Source: Prorocentrum cordatum (taxonomy: Eukaryota; Sar; Dinophyceae; Prorocentrales; Prorocentraceae). Taken from it: a stretch of DNA of 64,000 nucleotides. The translations under genes and the position numbers were made by a program. The DNA is taken from NCBI GenBank assembly GCA_963575745.1, contig CAUYUJ010003944.1:1-64000 (forward strand), read 5' to 3'. This document shows, piece by piece, positions 21,998 through 31,018 of the stretch (positions are counted from its first letter, which is position 1; the number at the start of each line of letters is the position of its first letter). The notes beneath the pieces were generated by a model. That model ran no database searches. It was not told the DNA's origin and saw only the letters and a list, made by a program, of their open reading frames with translations.

Positions 21998-22797
21998 TTA
22001 GGTCGAGCATGTCCTCTTACAGGCGGATTTTGGGCGAAGAATAAACAATTATCAAACATTTCCAAACATCCGCAACGTAGTTGCAAAGTCGCCCCCAGAC
22101 TATTTTTGATTGTTTTTCCCCAATCAGAGCTTGCCTCTGTAAGGGTCCTAGCGGGTTGACTAGGTCAAGTTCGTCGCCGATTTCGGTGGCTGGCCCGGGT
22201 GCCCGGGTGCCTGGGGGTACCCAGGTGCCGGGGGGTGACCGGGTGCCCGGGGGTGCCAGGGGTTGCCCTGGGGTGCCCGGGTGCCTGGGTGCCCGGTAGC
22301 CCTATAGCCTTATGGCCTTATAACCTTATGGCCTCATAGCCCCACAGCCTTATAGCCTTATAGCCTAAGCTCTACAGCTCTATAGCCCTATAGCCCTATA
22401 GCCCTATATCCCTACAGCCCTAATAGCCCTATAGCCCTACAGCCCTATAGCCCTGTAGCCCAAAAGCCCTATGGCCCTATAGCCTTATAGTCTTATAGCC
22501 TTATAGCCCTATAGCCCTATTGCCCTATAGCCCTATAGCCCTATAACCCTAATAGCCTTATAGCCCTATAACCTTATAGCCTGATAGCTCTATAGCCCAA
22601 TCGCCCTATAGCCTTATAGCCTTATAGCCCTATGCCCCTAGGGCCTGTAGCCTTATAGCCCTGTAGCCCTATAGCCCCAGAGCTGTGTAGCCTTATATCC
22701 CTACAGCCTCATAGCCCTATAGCCCTAAAAAATGAAGGTCGGGTTTTCCTTGGGTAGCATTGAATACTCGTCATGTAGAGGGACAGGCCCGACTTAA
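21998..22797. mobile_element. GGTCGGGCATG-TIR element, long copy carrying a 9-bp array
   Basis: The left end TTAGGTCGAGCATGTCCTC with TTACAGGCGG and the right end GTAGAGGGACAGGCCCGACT match, as inverted repeats, the ends of the 160-bp elements at 27,754, 29,890, 32,655, 34,313 and 62,182. Here the ends are 800 bp apart because the interior holds the 22,290-22,735 array. No transposase is encoded, so this is a non-autonomous (MITE-like) element. Confidence 0.75.
22290..22735. repeat. TATAGCCC-type 9-10-bp tandem array
   Basis: About 45 degenerate units of TATAGCCCT with TTATAGCC and TACAGCCC variants, lying inside the 21,998-22,797 element. It is not the TTTAGGG type of telomere repeat. Confidence 0.9.
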
Positions 22798-22934
22798 GTA
22801 TAGTGGTGGTGATGACTCAGTGGCTCATTACCTCCATGTCTCAATGGCCTCCATACGACCATGTCTCTCCCTCCCTCTATCTCTGCCTCAATGGCTCAAT
22901 ACCTCCATGTCTCTCCCTCCCTTTATCTGTCACT

Positions 22935-22968
22935 TTCACTTTCTCTCTTTCTCTCTCCTTTTTTTTTT

Positions 22969-22999
<31 letters not shown>

Positions 23000-23034
23000 G
23001 TGTCTCTCTCTCTCTGTCTCTGCCTCTGCCTCTG

Positions 23035-23065
<31 letters not shown>

Positions 23066-23152
23066 GTCTCTCTCTTTCTCTCTCTCGGAATATGATATAT
23101 GTCTCTCTCGCTCTCTTTCTCTCTCGCTCTCTCTCTCTCTCGATCTCTCCAT
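22935..23152. repeat. (TC)n microsatellite
   Basis: TC dinucleotides with TGTC and TTTC interruptions. The Ser/Leu and Arg/Glu alternating frames are artefacts. Confidence 0.95.
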
Positions 23153-24242
23153 CCCGATCCCCGCATTCCGGCTCCCTTGCCAGACCTGCCTCGCCGCCTT
23201 TTGCTCCTGCAAGCCCTGATTCAGGCGTTCTCTCTTTCCCGACCGACATATGCACAGACATAATCAATATACAATGATATGCGCAACAGCGTATTTCATC
23301 GGATGGAGGGGGCCGAACGGTCTTACACCATCCCTGGGTGCGAGAGTGAAACGGGATTCCGTGGCCCACTTTCTGTTTCGTTGTAGTTGTTGTTGAGTTC
23401 CCATAGCGCATCTAAATATATATATACACAGATTGTTTATCCTCCCTCTCTGGTGCACCTTATGCTTTTCAAATGAAATGCTCCTCCTCGGGCCCACACC
23501 CAGATTTTACAAGGGAAAATATTCAACCTCAGAATGCGCCCCGAACTACCAAAACAACGGCTCCCGCCTGATACTTCTTCACGGTTTATTCAAAATCTCG
23601 CTCTCGCGCGGAACCTCTTCACACATTGTCAAGGAATCTCGCTCTCGCTCTGCATGTCCTCACGGTTTACTTGGGAATCGCGGTATCGCTGGAGATTCCG
23701 TCACGAATCATGAAGAACTGGCGCTTCAGCGACCCGCCCGCTCGACCTCGCCGTCTGAGGCCGCCCGCCAGACCCGCCCCGCCCGTCTGGATCTGCCGCT
23801 CGTTTCTCTGCTGCTAGCCCCCCTCCTGCTAGCCAACCCATATCCCATCTCGTCCTCCACCCTTCCCTCTTCCCGTTGTCCCTTCCACCCTCCCTTCCCC
23901 TGGTCTAGGGGCTGGGCTGCGCCAGCTACACGTGGCAGGGAAGGACGGTATATACCCCCAGGGGGGGGGGGGCATGATCGAATACGAAGAGGGCGGGTAT
24001 CGAGGGTTCGGGGTGTACATGTTGAATGACACGCGAGCGAAGAAGAACGAACCATCTTAAAACGATTGTTGTTGTTGCTGCTACTATTGCTGTTGTCGTC
24101 CCCCTCCCCCCCGTGACCCCCATACGACCCACCCTGGGACCCACCCTGGGACCCACCCGCGACTCACCCGCGCTCTACCCGCGACCCACCCCGCGCCGGC
24201 CCCATCACTCTGGTCCGCGTTCGAGGGGTGCCACACGTTGGC
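23153..24242. other. Anonymous DNA, no gene recognised
   Basis: About 1.1 kb of mixed composition. GTTGTTGTTG-type short runs occur near 24,066, and a GGGACCCACCCT repeat near 24,130. Frames are short and unfamiliar. Confidence 0.45.
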
Positions 24243-24411
24243 CGCGCGCACACGGGAGAGGTTGGAGGGGGGAAGGCTTCTTAGAAGGAGGCGGCTTCTT
24301 AGAAGGCACTGGCACTGGCCCTACATATACAGACAAGACCCGCGCCTTCTAAGAAGCAGGGGTGCTTCTAAGGAGCCTCCCCCCCCTCCCCCTACCCCCC
24401 TCTGCGCGTGG
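24243..24411. mobile_element. CTTCTTAGAAGG hairpin element, copy 1
   Basis: Ends resemble CGCGCACA-GGG...CCCCCCTCTGCGCG as short inverted repeats. Inside, GGCTTCTTAGAAGGAGG with GGCTTCTTAGAAGGC is mirrored by GCCTTCTAAGAAGCAGG with GTGCTTCTAAGGAGCC. Related copies lie at 30,331, 30,630, 35,749, 56,108 and 56,434. Confidence 0.75.
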
Positions 24412-24413
24412 TT

Positions 24414-24645
<232 letters not shown>

Positions 24646-24780
24646 CTCCCTGCATCTTACCTGTTTCTCTCTCAGTCCTTCCACCCGTCTCCAACGCAGG
24701 AGGCATAGGACGGGGAGGAGGAGGCCCTCCGTTGAAAGCGCGCGCCCGGCCGTCTGGTGCCCCCGCGCGCCGCGGCCGTC

Positions 24781-26766
24781 TCACGAGCGCGGCTTCTCCT
24801 AAGACGAAGCCAGGGCGATGATAACTCGGGTGAGGGTAATTCGAGAACCTCTGAGCTCCAGCGGCTCTGGAGGACGTCTCGGGTGCCGCGGCCTTCTCAG
24901 AGCGTTCCGGAACGCCCTGAGAGCATCCGGGAACGCTCTGGAACCGATTCATCCTCGTCCTAGCTCGATGATCCTCAGAACGCGTGTTGGCCCCAACGTG
25001 TGCTTGTCCATCGAGGCCCTTCGACACGACCCAGGCGATGCAATGATCTACTGGTTGGGCTGGAGGGGGTAAACACACATTGGGCCAACGCACGTCCTGA
25101 GGATCATCGACCAGCCCCGCCCGATCTCCTTCTTCTCCCGGTAGAGCGCCCCGAGGCCGCAGCCGGCCACCTCACGGCTGCACTGCAGGACCGACCCTCT
25201 GGGCAAGCTGCTCTCTGGCGCGCGGCCCGCCGATGAAGAGTCGGGGATCCGTCTGACCCGGGTGAATCCAGACTCGGGTCCGTCAGGCCTTGCAGAATCC
25301 TGGAAGATCCTGCAAGATCCTGCACCCAAACCTGGGTCAATGCGAAGGATCCTGCGAGATTCTGCAGGATCCTGCACCCTAGCCCGGGTCAATACGACCC
25401 TGGCCCTGCAGGATCCTGCAAAATCCGGCGCTCTCTGGCTAACCCTCGTTTGCATTGCCCCCCTTTCTTGAGCCCCGAGAAATTGTTTTCCCATTACTTC
25501 CGGCCAAGGTCGTCACACAGGGGGGGAATTCGGGCATCGGTTAAGGGGAACGTTTGGGCGAGGTGGGGCACGTCGGGGCAGGTGTGCACTGCGATGGCCA
25601 TAGCATGCGCGCGATCAGAATGGGGGGGGCTGCCATACCCCCCCATACGTACGATCGCTACGCGGGGAGGGGGGGGGCCCGGTGACGGCCATTACGGGCC
25701 AGAGGATAACAACACCTAAATCTGGACAACGGCGACCCTCTGGTGCGCGGCCCGCCGATGGTGGCGTGCGGTGCCGCAGTGGCGGCCTGCGCGCTTCCCA
25801 GGTCATCCAGGCGCTTCGCTGCTGTTCGATGCGAGGGCCCCGGTCGACTCGGCCCACTTCCCTGCATCGTTCTGCCGACGGTCCCGAGGCCCAGAGCTGA
25901 AACTGGCCCCCAAAGAAACCAGAAGCGACGACTCGCTGGCCGCCTCGATCCTTCGATGCGCCAGATACCTGGGCTGCATGGGTGGCCCCCCCTGGCGCCC
26001 ACCGGAAGCCTCGCGCCTGAGGCAACCCTGGCAGAGCGCCACCCCTCAAGTGCAGCCGAGCCTTCACGACCTTGAAGCGCACGCCGGGGATGTCCCCGAC
26101 GGCGTGCCCGCGGCGGCCGAAGCCGGAGATCAGCACCTGCGGAGGAGCCGGGGAAGACAGCACGTGCAGCAAGCTTCGGAGGCCCGCGCCGGCTTCTTGG
26201 GTCGGCGCAAAGCCACTGTCCCCTGGCGCACGGAGCGCCCCCAGGATCGCCAGGGGGTCCAGCACCGCGCCGACCCAAGAAGGCTGGACGCTGCGAGAAA
26301 ACAGCGAGGCCGGAAGAAGGACTGCTGGACCCCCCTGGCGGCGCCTTCGGCGCCGTTGCCGGCGCACTCCGCGCGCAAGGGGAGGTGGGGTCCAGCGCCG
26401 AACCAACAAATCCGCGCGGGCCTTCGACAAACTGTATTTGCCTAGTTTGTTGTTTATTCTAACCTCGTCGTTCTCGTCGACGAAGTTCAGGCAGCCGTCG
26501 CGGGGCACGAATGCAGCCACCTTCTTGCCGTTCTTGATGAGCTGCACCCGGCAGCACTTGCGGATGGCGGAGTTCGGCTGCTTGGCCTCGATGCCGATCT
26601 TCTCCACAACGATGCCCTTCGCATGCGACGTGCCGCCGAAAGGATTGCACTTGTACTTGGTGCCCAAATTGGCCTTCTTGTAGTCCTTGTCCGCCCAGAG
26701 CTGCGAGCGACGCCGGATCACGAGCTTGCGCGCGCACTTGATCCCACGCGGCTTGCTTCCGCCCAT
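24781..26766 (-). CDS. RPS23: 40S ribosomal protein S23 (uS12 family), four exons
   Basis: Cytosolic small-subunit protein of the decoding centre. The minus-strand exons join in frame: exon 1 26,766-26,464 (101 codons), exon 2 26,136-26,062 (25), exon 3 25,170-25,129 (14), exon 4 24,798-24,781 (5 plus TGA), giving 145 aa against about 143 in animals. Landmarks are [12 protein letters not shown] and [12 protein letters not shown] (the invariant PNSA loop), [33 protein letters not shown] and the terminal EKPRS. The ATG at 26,766 gives the family N terminus; an in-frame upstream extension to 26,817 runs into relic leader sequence. Introns begin GT, GC and GA, and each junction reads AG|G. A continuous frame crosses intron 1 and most of intron 2 but loses the conserved C terminus, so it is not the product. 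Upstream lie two relic spliced leaders and a pyrimidine-rich acceptor. No frameshift or stop occurs in the exons, so the gene looks functional. Confidence 0.93.
24799..25128 (-). other. RPS23 intron 3 (GA-AG) carrying a 146-bp TIR element
   Basis: 330 bp, starting GAGATCGGG and ending CGTCTTAG. The donor is GA, within the AG|G context seen in dinoflagellates. Using it restores the exact family C terminus KK|EKPRS. Without splicing the frame would run into the 24,965-25,110 element and stop at 25,048. Confidence 0.82.
24965..25110. mobile_element. MITE-like element with 38-bp inverted ends, inside RPS23 intron 3
   Basis: The left end TCGATGATCCTCAGAACGCG plus TGTTGGCCC and the right end (reverse complement) TCGATGATCCTCAGGACGTG plus CGTTGGCCC match over about 38 bp with few differences. 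Total 146 bp; no coding capacity. Confidence 0.8.
25171..26061 (-). other. RPS23 intron 2 (GC-AG) with inverted ends
   Basis: 891 bp between GTGAAG| and |GTGGCC. It begins GCTCGGCTGCACT and ends AGTGCAGCCGTGAG, so the two ends are an imperfect inverted repeat. The flanks CGTGAAGG and CGTGAGG look like a short target duplication. It contains the palindromic GGATCCTGCA repeats at 25,270-25,440. Confidence 0.82.
25270..25440. repeat. GGATCCTGCA palindromic repeats in RPS23 intron 2
   Basis: Irregular repetition of GCAGGATCCTGCA (a palindrome) and relatives such as AAGATCCTGCAAGATCCTGC, about eight units. Confidence 0.75.
26137..26463 (-). other. RPS23 intron 1 (GT-AG), contains hairpin-element copies
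   Basis: 327 bp, starting GTTAGA and ending CTCCGCAG. The length is a multiple of three with no in-frame stop, so it could be read through. It holds TTCTTGGGTCGGCGC and its reverse complement around 26,191-26,281, and a second GGACCCC...GGGGTCC hairpin around 26,325-26,400 with the core CCTTGCGCGCGGAGTGCGCC followed by GGCGCCGAAGGCGCC. Both resemble the palindrome at 53,650-53,837. Confidence 0.85.
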
Positions 26767-26806
26767 GGCGTCGGCCGCGCCTTCGATACCCCGACGGGGT
26801 CTGCTC

Positions 26807-26823
26807 CTCCGAGCCAAAGGTGG
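26807..26823 (-). promoter_or_regulatory. Older relic spliced leader, truncated and degenerate
   Basis: On the minus strand this reads CCACCTTTGGCTCGGAG, a drifted form of CCATTTTGGCTCAAG with two extra bases. It follows directly after the younger relic, the tandem arrangement expected when a trans-spliced mRNA is copied back into the genome more than once. About 40 bp separate it from the ATG. Confidence 0.6.
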
Positions 26824-26844
26824 CTTGAGCCAAAACGGCTGCGG
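26824..26844 (-). promoter_or_regulatory. Relic spliced leader in the RPS23 5' leader
   Basis: The minus strand reads CCGCAGCC-GTTTTGGCTCAAG. The dinoflagellate spliced leader is CCGTAGCC-ATTTTGGCTCAAG, so 19 of 21 positions match. Genomic copies of the leader next to a gene are the signature of mRNA recycling through reverse transcription. The internal CAG also serves as the likely acceptor for new leader addition. Confidence 0.88.
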
Positions 26845-26862
26845 AAGAGGAAGGGGAGGATG
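26839..26862 (-). promoter_or_regulatory. Probable trans-splice acceptor with polypyrimidine tract
   Basis: On the minus strand, TCCTCCCCTTCCTCTT (26,860-26,845) is followed by CCGCAG ending at 26,839. An AG after a pyrimidine tract about 70 bp upstream of the ATG fits the site where the spliced leader is joined. No promoter motif is identified. Confidence 0.65.
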
Positions 26863-27753
26863 AAACCAGGGGCGACGAGGACGAGAAAGATGTAGACGAC
26901 GGTGACGAGGTTAAGGATGGCCAGCATCGCAAACACTCTTAATATTGGGGGCGAGCCCACCCACTCAGGACGTAGATGACGAAAGAACAAAAAGCACTTA
27001 ATAAATTGGTACTCGACTGAAATGAGTAACAGAGAATGGCGCAGGGCCCCCAGAAGGAAACCGTGGGCATAAATTAGATCAGCAAGCTCCCCGCCACCAT
27101 GGCAGTCATGGCCCCAGTCGCTCAGACGCGGCGTCGGGGAGATCGGTTCACCGCCACCACGGCGCGGCGCGCTCAGTCAGCATCTCGCCGATCCCCGCCA
27201 GTTTCGGACGGACTTTGAACTTGGCATAAAGCATAATCGATGGCGTTGCCATCCAACCCCCTGTCACAATGGTGGGCAAACCATCAGTCCCGATGGCGCC
27301 GCGTCCAGCATACTCTCGCAGCCCAGATCGTGAGCTTGCCAGCTGTCGGGGGCTTGCGCACCGCGCGCCCGTTGCGCTGCCCACGCCTGAGGAGGCATGG
27401 CATCGCATCTCCAAAGGATCGATGCGCCGCGCCAACGCACCGAAGTCGCCCTGCCCTGCAAAGAGAGCCGAAACCTTCTCGCCTGGCGCGTGAGCGACGG
27501 CGCGACCACTCAACTCCCCGTCCATCTCAAGACGGGAAAAAGCAGGTGCTCGAGGAGACGGGTCCTGGACCCCAGGACCTTTCCGGGGCCCAGCTTCTCC
27601 GTCCTCCGTCCCCGGGCGGCCAGGATGGCGAAAGAACCCAGGCCTCGGGACCCCTTCCCCTCGGGGCTCCCCCTTCCTTCTGTGGCGACGGCTCCGCTGG
27701 GTCACCAATCTGTCGTACCACCCGTCGAACAAGCCTTCTGACGCCCCTATGGG
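26863..27753. other. Region upstream of RPS23; one unassigned minus-strand frame
   Basis: A frame on the minus strand at 27,765-27,148 (about 205 codons) includes LFAGQGDFGALARRI and GWMATPSIMLYAKFKVRPKL, which look less compositionally driven than most frames here. I recognise no family, and it may be an exon or chance. A frame near 26,960-26,860 on the minus strand is hydrophobic ([20 protein letters not shown]) and overlaps the acceptor tract. No other feature seen. Confidence 0.35.
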
Positions 27754-27914
27754 TAGGTTGGGCATGTCCCCCTAAAGGCCGATTTTGGATGAAAAGTAAA
27801 ACAAAGTCAAACATATTTGAAAAAACGTTGAACAATTGAAAATAATCGTCCCCAATGCATGTGTTTTGACTCTGTTCGAATACTCCTCATGTAGAGGGAC
27901 ACGCCCGACTCAAC
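27754..27914. mobile_element. GGTCGGGCATG-TIR element, 160 bp
   Basis: Left end TAGGTTGGGCATGTCCCCCT, right end GTAGAGGGACACGCCCGACT-CAAC, inverted relative to each other; AT-rich interior with CAAACATATTTGAAAAAACG. Member of the family at 21,998, 29,890, 32,655, 34,313 and 62,182. Confidence 0.85.
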
Positions 27915-28079
27915 CCTATGGGGCATGTCCTGGGAGTCTCGCTGGCACCGGTAAGCCCCGGGACAGCGGCACCTGGCGGCAGGCACTTGGGGGCGCGCGC
28001 GCTGGCGCCCCGCGTGGCGGAGGCGGCGACGGCGCGGCCCCGCCAGTGACCCACCCTTCCTCCTGCTCCTCCTTCCTTA

Positions 28080-28200
28080 TCTCCACCTCCACCTCCTCCT
28101 CCTCCTCCTCCTCCTCCTCCTCCTCCTCCTCCTCCTCCCTCCCCTCCTCCTCCGCCTCCTCCTCCTCCTCGTCCTCTTCCTCCTTCTCCTGTTCCTCCCT
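28080..28200. repeat. (TCC)n microsatellite
   Basis: TCC triplets with a few ACC, CGC and TTC interruptions. Confidence 0.95.
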
Positions 28201-28960
28201 CCATTCGCCCCTCAGTAACGAGAGAAAGAACTCAGGAACCACCGAGGAGCCACGAGGGAACCGCTGAGGAGAAATCCAGCGCCGCTACGGAGCCCCTAGG
28301 TAACGACAAAAACAGAAGATGCACAAGATTGAAAATGTCATAGCGGACAGCGGCTCCCCAGAAAAAAGCCTCATATCCCCCCATCTGACCAGGAGCCCGA
28401 CGCCGTCGCACGCGACCCTCCGACACCACCAACTCCGATCCCATCTGGGAGGCCTGGAAGGATCCCCTCTTCCTTCATGGCGACCGCTCCACGGAGTCAC
28501 CACTCTGCCAAGACTCAAAAATCGGACCCCCCCCTCCCCCGCTTTGTCAGGGAGCACTAAGCCGGGTAACGCCGAAACGGGGACAGACCCACCATGGGAT
28601 CCAGGTGAAAAATATGCAACGACCAGAACAAAAAATGCACTGAATTTTTCTGCAACGCAAAAAACACTGCAATGTGTTGGCAGCTAGTTGCGGAAAAACT
28701 GCAAATAAGCCCCACAGACCGGGTAACAGAGGGCCCAAAACAAAAAGTTGCAGTGCAGCAGCCGAAAATGCGCAACGCAGCCAGCAAGTGGAAGGTGCTG
28801 CATCGAACGCGAAAGCAAACAAAAAAATGCACTGCAACAAATGGGCCATTTGATGCCTCGAACCGGCCGTTTCCTGTTACCCCGTCTGCTGTTACCCCGT
28901 CTCTGGCTCCCTTACTTTGGCCACGCCGCCCCCTAGCTCCTGAACCCTACCCCCTAACCC
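28201..28960. other. Anonymous DNA, no gene recognised
   Basis: Mixed composition. From 28,600 to 28,850 it is A-rich with recurring TGCA and GCAAC words (AAAAATGCACTG, AAAAACACTGCAATG, AAAATGCGCAACG). Short frames only. Confidence 0.45.
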
Positions 28961-29655
28961 TGCCGCCGTAATGACCTAACCCTCCTAACATTCGAACCCG
29001 AATAGCCTAAGCTTGACACTCTAAGCCTGACACCCAAGTCCGACCACCCGAACACCCTAACACCCAAATCCTAATACACTAACCCTAACACCCTAACCCG
29101 AATACTGCCGCCCTGAGCCGTAAGGTCTGAGCCTAACAACTTAATCCGAACCTTACCGCCCTAACCCAAACACCCGAACCCTAACACCCTACCACTACAT
29201 AGCCCGAACACCCTACTACGAACCCTACCGCCCTCACCCGAACCCTACCACCCTAAGTGTAGCACCCTGACCCTAACACCATGACCCTAGCACCCGAATC
29301 CCATGCCATACACCTCAGCCTAACACCCTGGCCCTAACACCTGAACCCGACACCCCTAAGACGAACACCCGAACCATAACATCCTAAGCCAAACACCCTC
29401 AACCTAACATCCTGGCCCTAACACCCGAATCCTAACACCCTAAGCTTAACACCATAACACCCGGATTCTAACCCCATAAGCTCTAACCCCTAAGCCAAAA
29501 GCTCTAAACTCTAGGCCCTAAGCCATAAGCCCTCAGCTTAAGCCAGAAGCCGTAAGCCATAAGCCTTAAGACCATCATCCCAGGCTTTAAACCCTAAGCC
29601 CGACGCTCTAAGCTTTAAGCCCTAAGCCGTAGGCCATAAGCCCGACGGTTTAAGC
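28961..29655. repeat. Degenerate CCCTAA-like repeat field
   Basis: Irregular CCCTAACAC, ACCCGAACCCTA, CCTAAGCC and TAAGCCCTAAGCC words over about 700 bp, period about 10-14 bp. It resembles decayed telomere-type sequence but has no run of a regular TTTAGGG or TTAGGG unit. Confidence 0.65.
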
Positions 29656-29889
29656 CCTAGTCTCGGCTGGGTGTGCGTGCCACGAGCTGTTTTCTCATCC
29701 CGTGCCACGTGCTCTCACTGGGTACAGCAGGAGGAAAGCACTGATCGTTGTTATCGCTGTGGCCCTTGTGACAGTTATCTCGTTGTTATCGTTGTGACCG
29801 TTGTCGCTGTGATAGCTATCCTTGTGAGCGCTGTTGCCGTCGCCCGGGAAAGAGGAGGGCCAGATTCAGCCCTGCGGTGTCCGTAAGTA

Positions 29890-30051
29890 AAGGTTGGGCA
29901 TGTCCCCCCGCATGCTGATTTTTTGGGGCAACATTTAGCATAGCCAGCAAATGCCCCGAAAAAGCTCAAACATACTCAGCAAATCTTCCCCCTACTATTT
30001 TTTGACTCTCGTTCTGAATACTCCTCCTGTAGAGGGACAGGCACGACTCAA
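29890..30051. mobile_element. GGTCGGGCATG-TIR element, 160 bp
   Basis: Left end AGGTTGGGCATGTCCCCCCG, right end CTCCTGTAGAGGGACAGGC with ACGACTCA. Interior with CTCAAACATACTCAGCAAAT and TTTTTTGACTC. Confidence 0.85.
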
Positions 30052-30089
30052 TGTCATCGTTGTGATCGGTGCCGTTGTGCTAGCTATCG

Positions 30090-30166
30090 TTCAAAAACCC
30101 TTACGAATGCTCAACAATACAGAGAAAAAAAACGCCCTTCTTCTAGAGGGACAGGCGCGACTCAAC
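30090..30166. mobile_element. GGTCGGGCATG-TIR element, right-end fragment
   Basis: Only the right terminal repeat is clear: TTCTTCTAGAGGGACAGGCG followed by CGACTCAAC. It lies about 80 bp from the complete copy at 29,890-30,051. Confidence 0.6.
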
Positions 30167-30330
30167 CTGGAGGGGAGCGCTGGCCACCGCAGGGGGACGC
30201 CGCAGCGGCCCGCGCGTGGCCGTGCCCCGGGCCGCCAGGCGGGCGGCCCGCTGGTGGGGCGGAGGCCGCGGCGGCCCGCCGAGCGCTGGGCTGTCCCGGG
30301 CGATGCGGCGCCCAACTGGGCGTCTTGGCG

Positions 30331-30425
30331 GCGCGCATAAGGGGGGGGAGGGAGGGAGGGGGGAGGGCTTCTTCGAAGGAGGCTGCTTCTTAGAAGGCGC
30401 CGGCCTGACATCTTAGGAGGCAACT
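30331..30425. mobile_element. CTTCTTAGAAGG hairpin element, truncated copy
   Basis: Starts CGCGCATAAGGGGGGG, continues GGGCTTCTTCGAAGGAGG, CTGCTTCTTAGAAGGCGCC and GGCCTGACATCTTA, then stops where the 30,427-30,620 element begins. Confidence 0.7.
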
Positions 30426-30426
30426 A

Positions 30427-30620
30427 CTGGGAGGTCTTCGTCGGAAGGATTAAGGAGAATTGCGCCCCATTGGGGGGGCTGTTACGCCGGAAAGGGCTTC
30501 GGATTAAGCGGGATTAAACCAGACTGAGCGGGATGAGGCGGGATTAACCCGGATTAAGCGGGATTGAGCCGGATTAAGCTGGATTTCAGACCATGGAAAC
30601 ATCAGAATTTGACCTCCCAG
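30427..30620. mobile_element. CTGGGAGGTC-TIR element, 194 bp, copy 1
   Basis: Starts CTGGGAGGTC and ends GACCTCCCAG; flanking bases extend the inverted repeat to about 21 bp. The interior carries a GGATTAAGCG-type decamer array (30,508-30,582). An equal-length copy lies at 54,072-54,265 with colinear sequence (GTCGGAAGGA, TAAGGAG, GGGGCTGTT, CGCCGGA). Confidence 0.85.
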
Positions 30621-30629
30621 GAGTTGCAT

Positions 30630-30790
30630 CCGAACACAGGGGGGTAGAGGGAGGGGGGAGGGCTTCCTAGAAGGAGGCTGCTTCTTGGAAGGCGCCGGCC
30701 TCACATCTATACAAGTGAGGCCCGCGCCTTCTAGGAGGCAGGGGTGCTTCCAAGAAGCCCTCCCCCCTCCCCCCGACCCCTCTGCGCGAG
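30630..30790. mobile_element. CTTCTTAGAAGG hairpin element, full copy
   Basis: GAACACAGGGGGG start, GGGCTTCCTAGAAGGAGGCTG and CTTCTTGGAAGGCGCCGGCC, mirrored by GCGCCTTCTAGGAGGCAGG and GTGCTTCCAAGAAGCCC, ending CCCCTCTGCGCG. Confidence 0.8.
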
Positions 30791-31018
30791 GCTTGGCGTC
30801 GCCGGGAGAGCGCCGCGGAGGATCCCCGGGCGAGAGCAGCGTCGGCTTCCAGGCCCAGACATGATCGCGTCGATAAAAAAGTCAGGACGGCAAGTTTGTC
30901 GCTCTTTTCGGCCCCTGCAGAGGGCCTGGGCCCCAGGACCGTCCCAAAAACGGCGCAGGATGAAGAAACGGTCCCGAAGAAAGGGTCGGGACTTCTCGAG
31001 GACCGCGTCGTGAAAAAG

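Noticed and set aside
22290-22735. A CRISPR array or telomere tract
   Set aside because: Units are 9-10 bp without unique spacers, and the unit TATAGCCC is not a known telomere repeat.
25048-25128. An alternative S23 C terminus reading on from ...REKKE into [11 protein letters not shown]
   Set aside because: That extension is encoded by intron 3 and the 146-bp TIR element. Splicing at the GA donor gives EKPRS and a stop, as in other S23 proteins.
25615-26817. A 400-codon continuous minus-strand ORF covering RPS23
   Set aside because: It reads through intron 1 and into intron 2 and lacks the conserved S23 C terminus. The four-exon model recovers the full family sequence and length.
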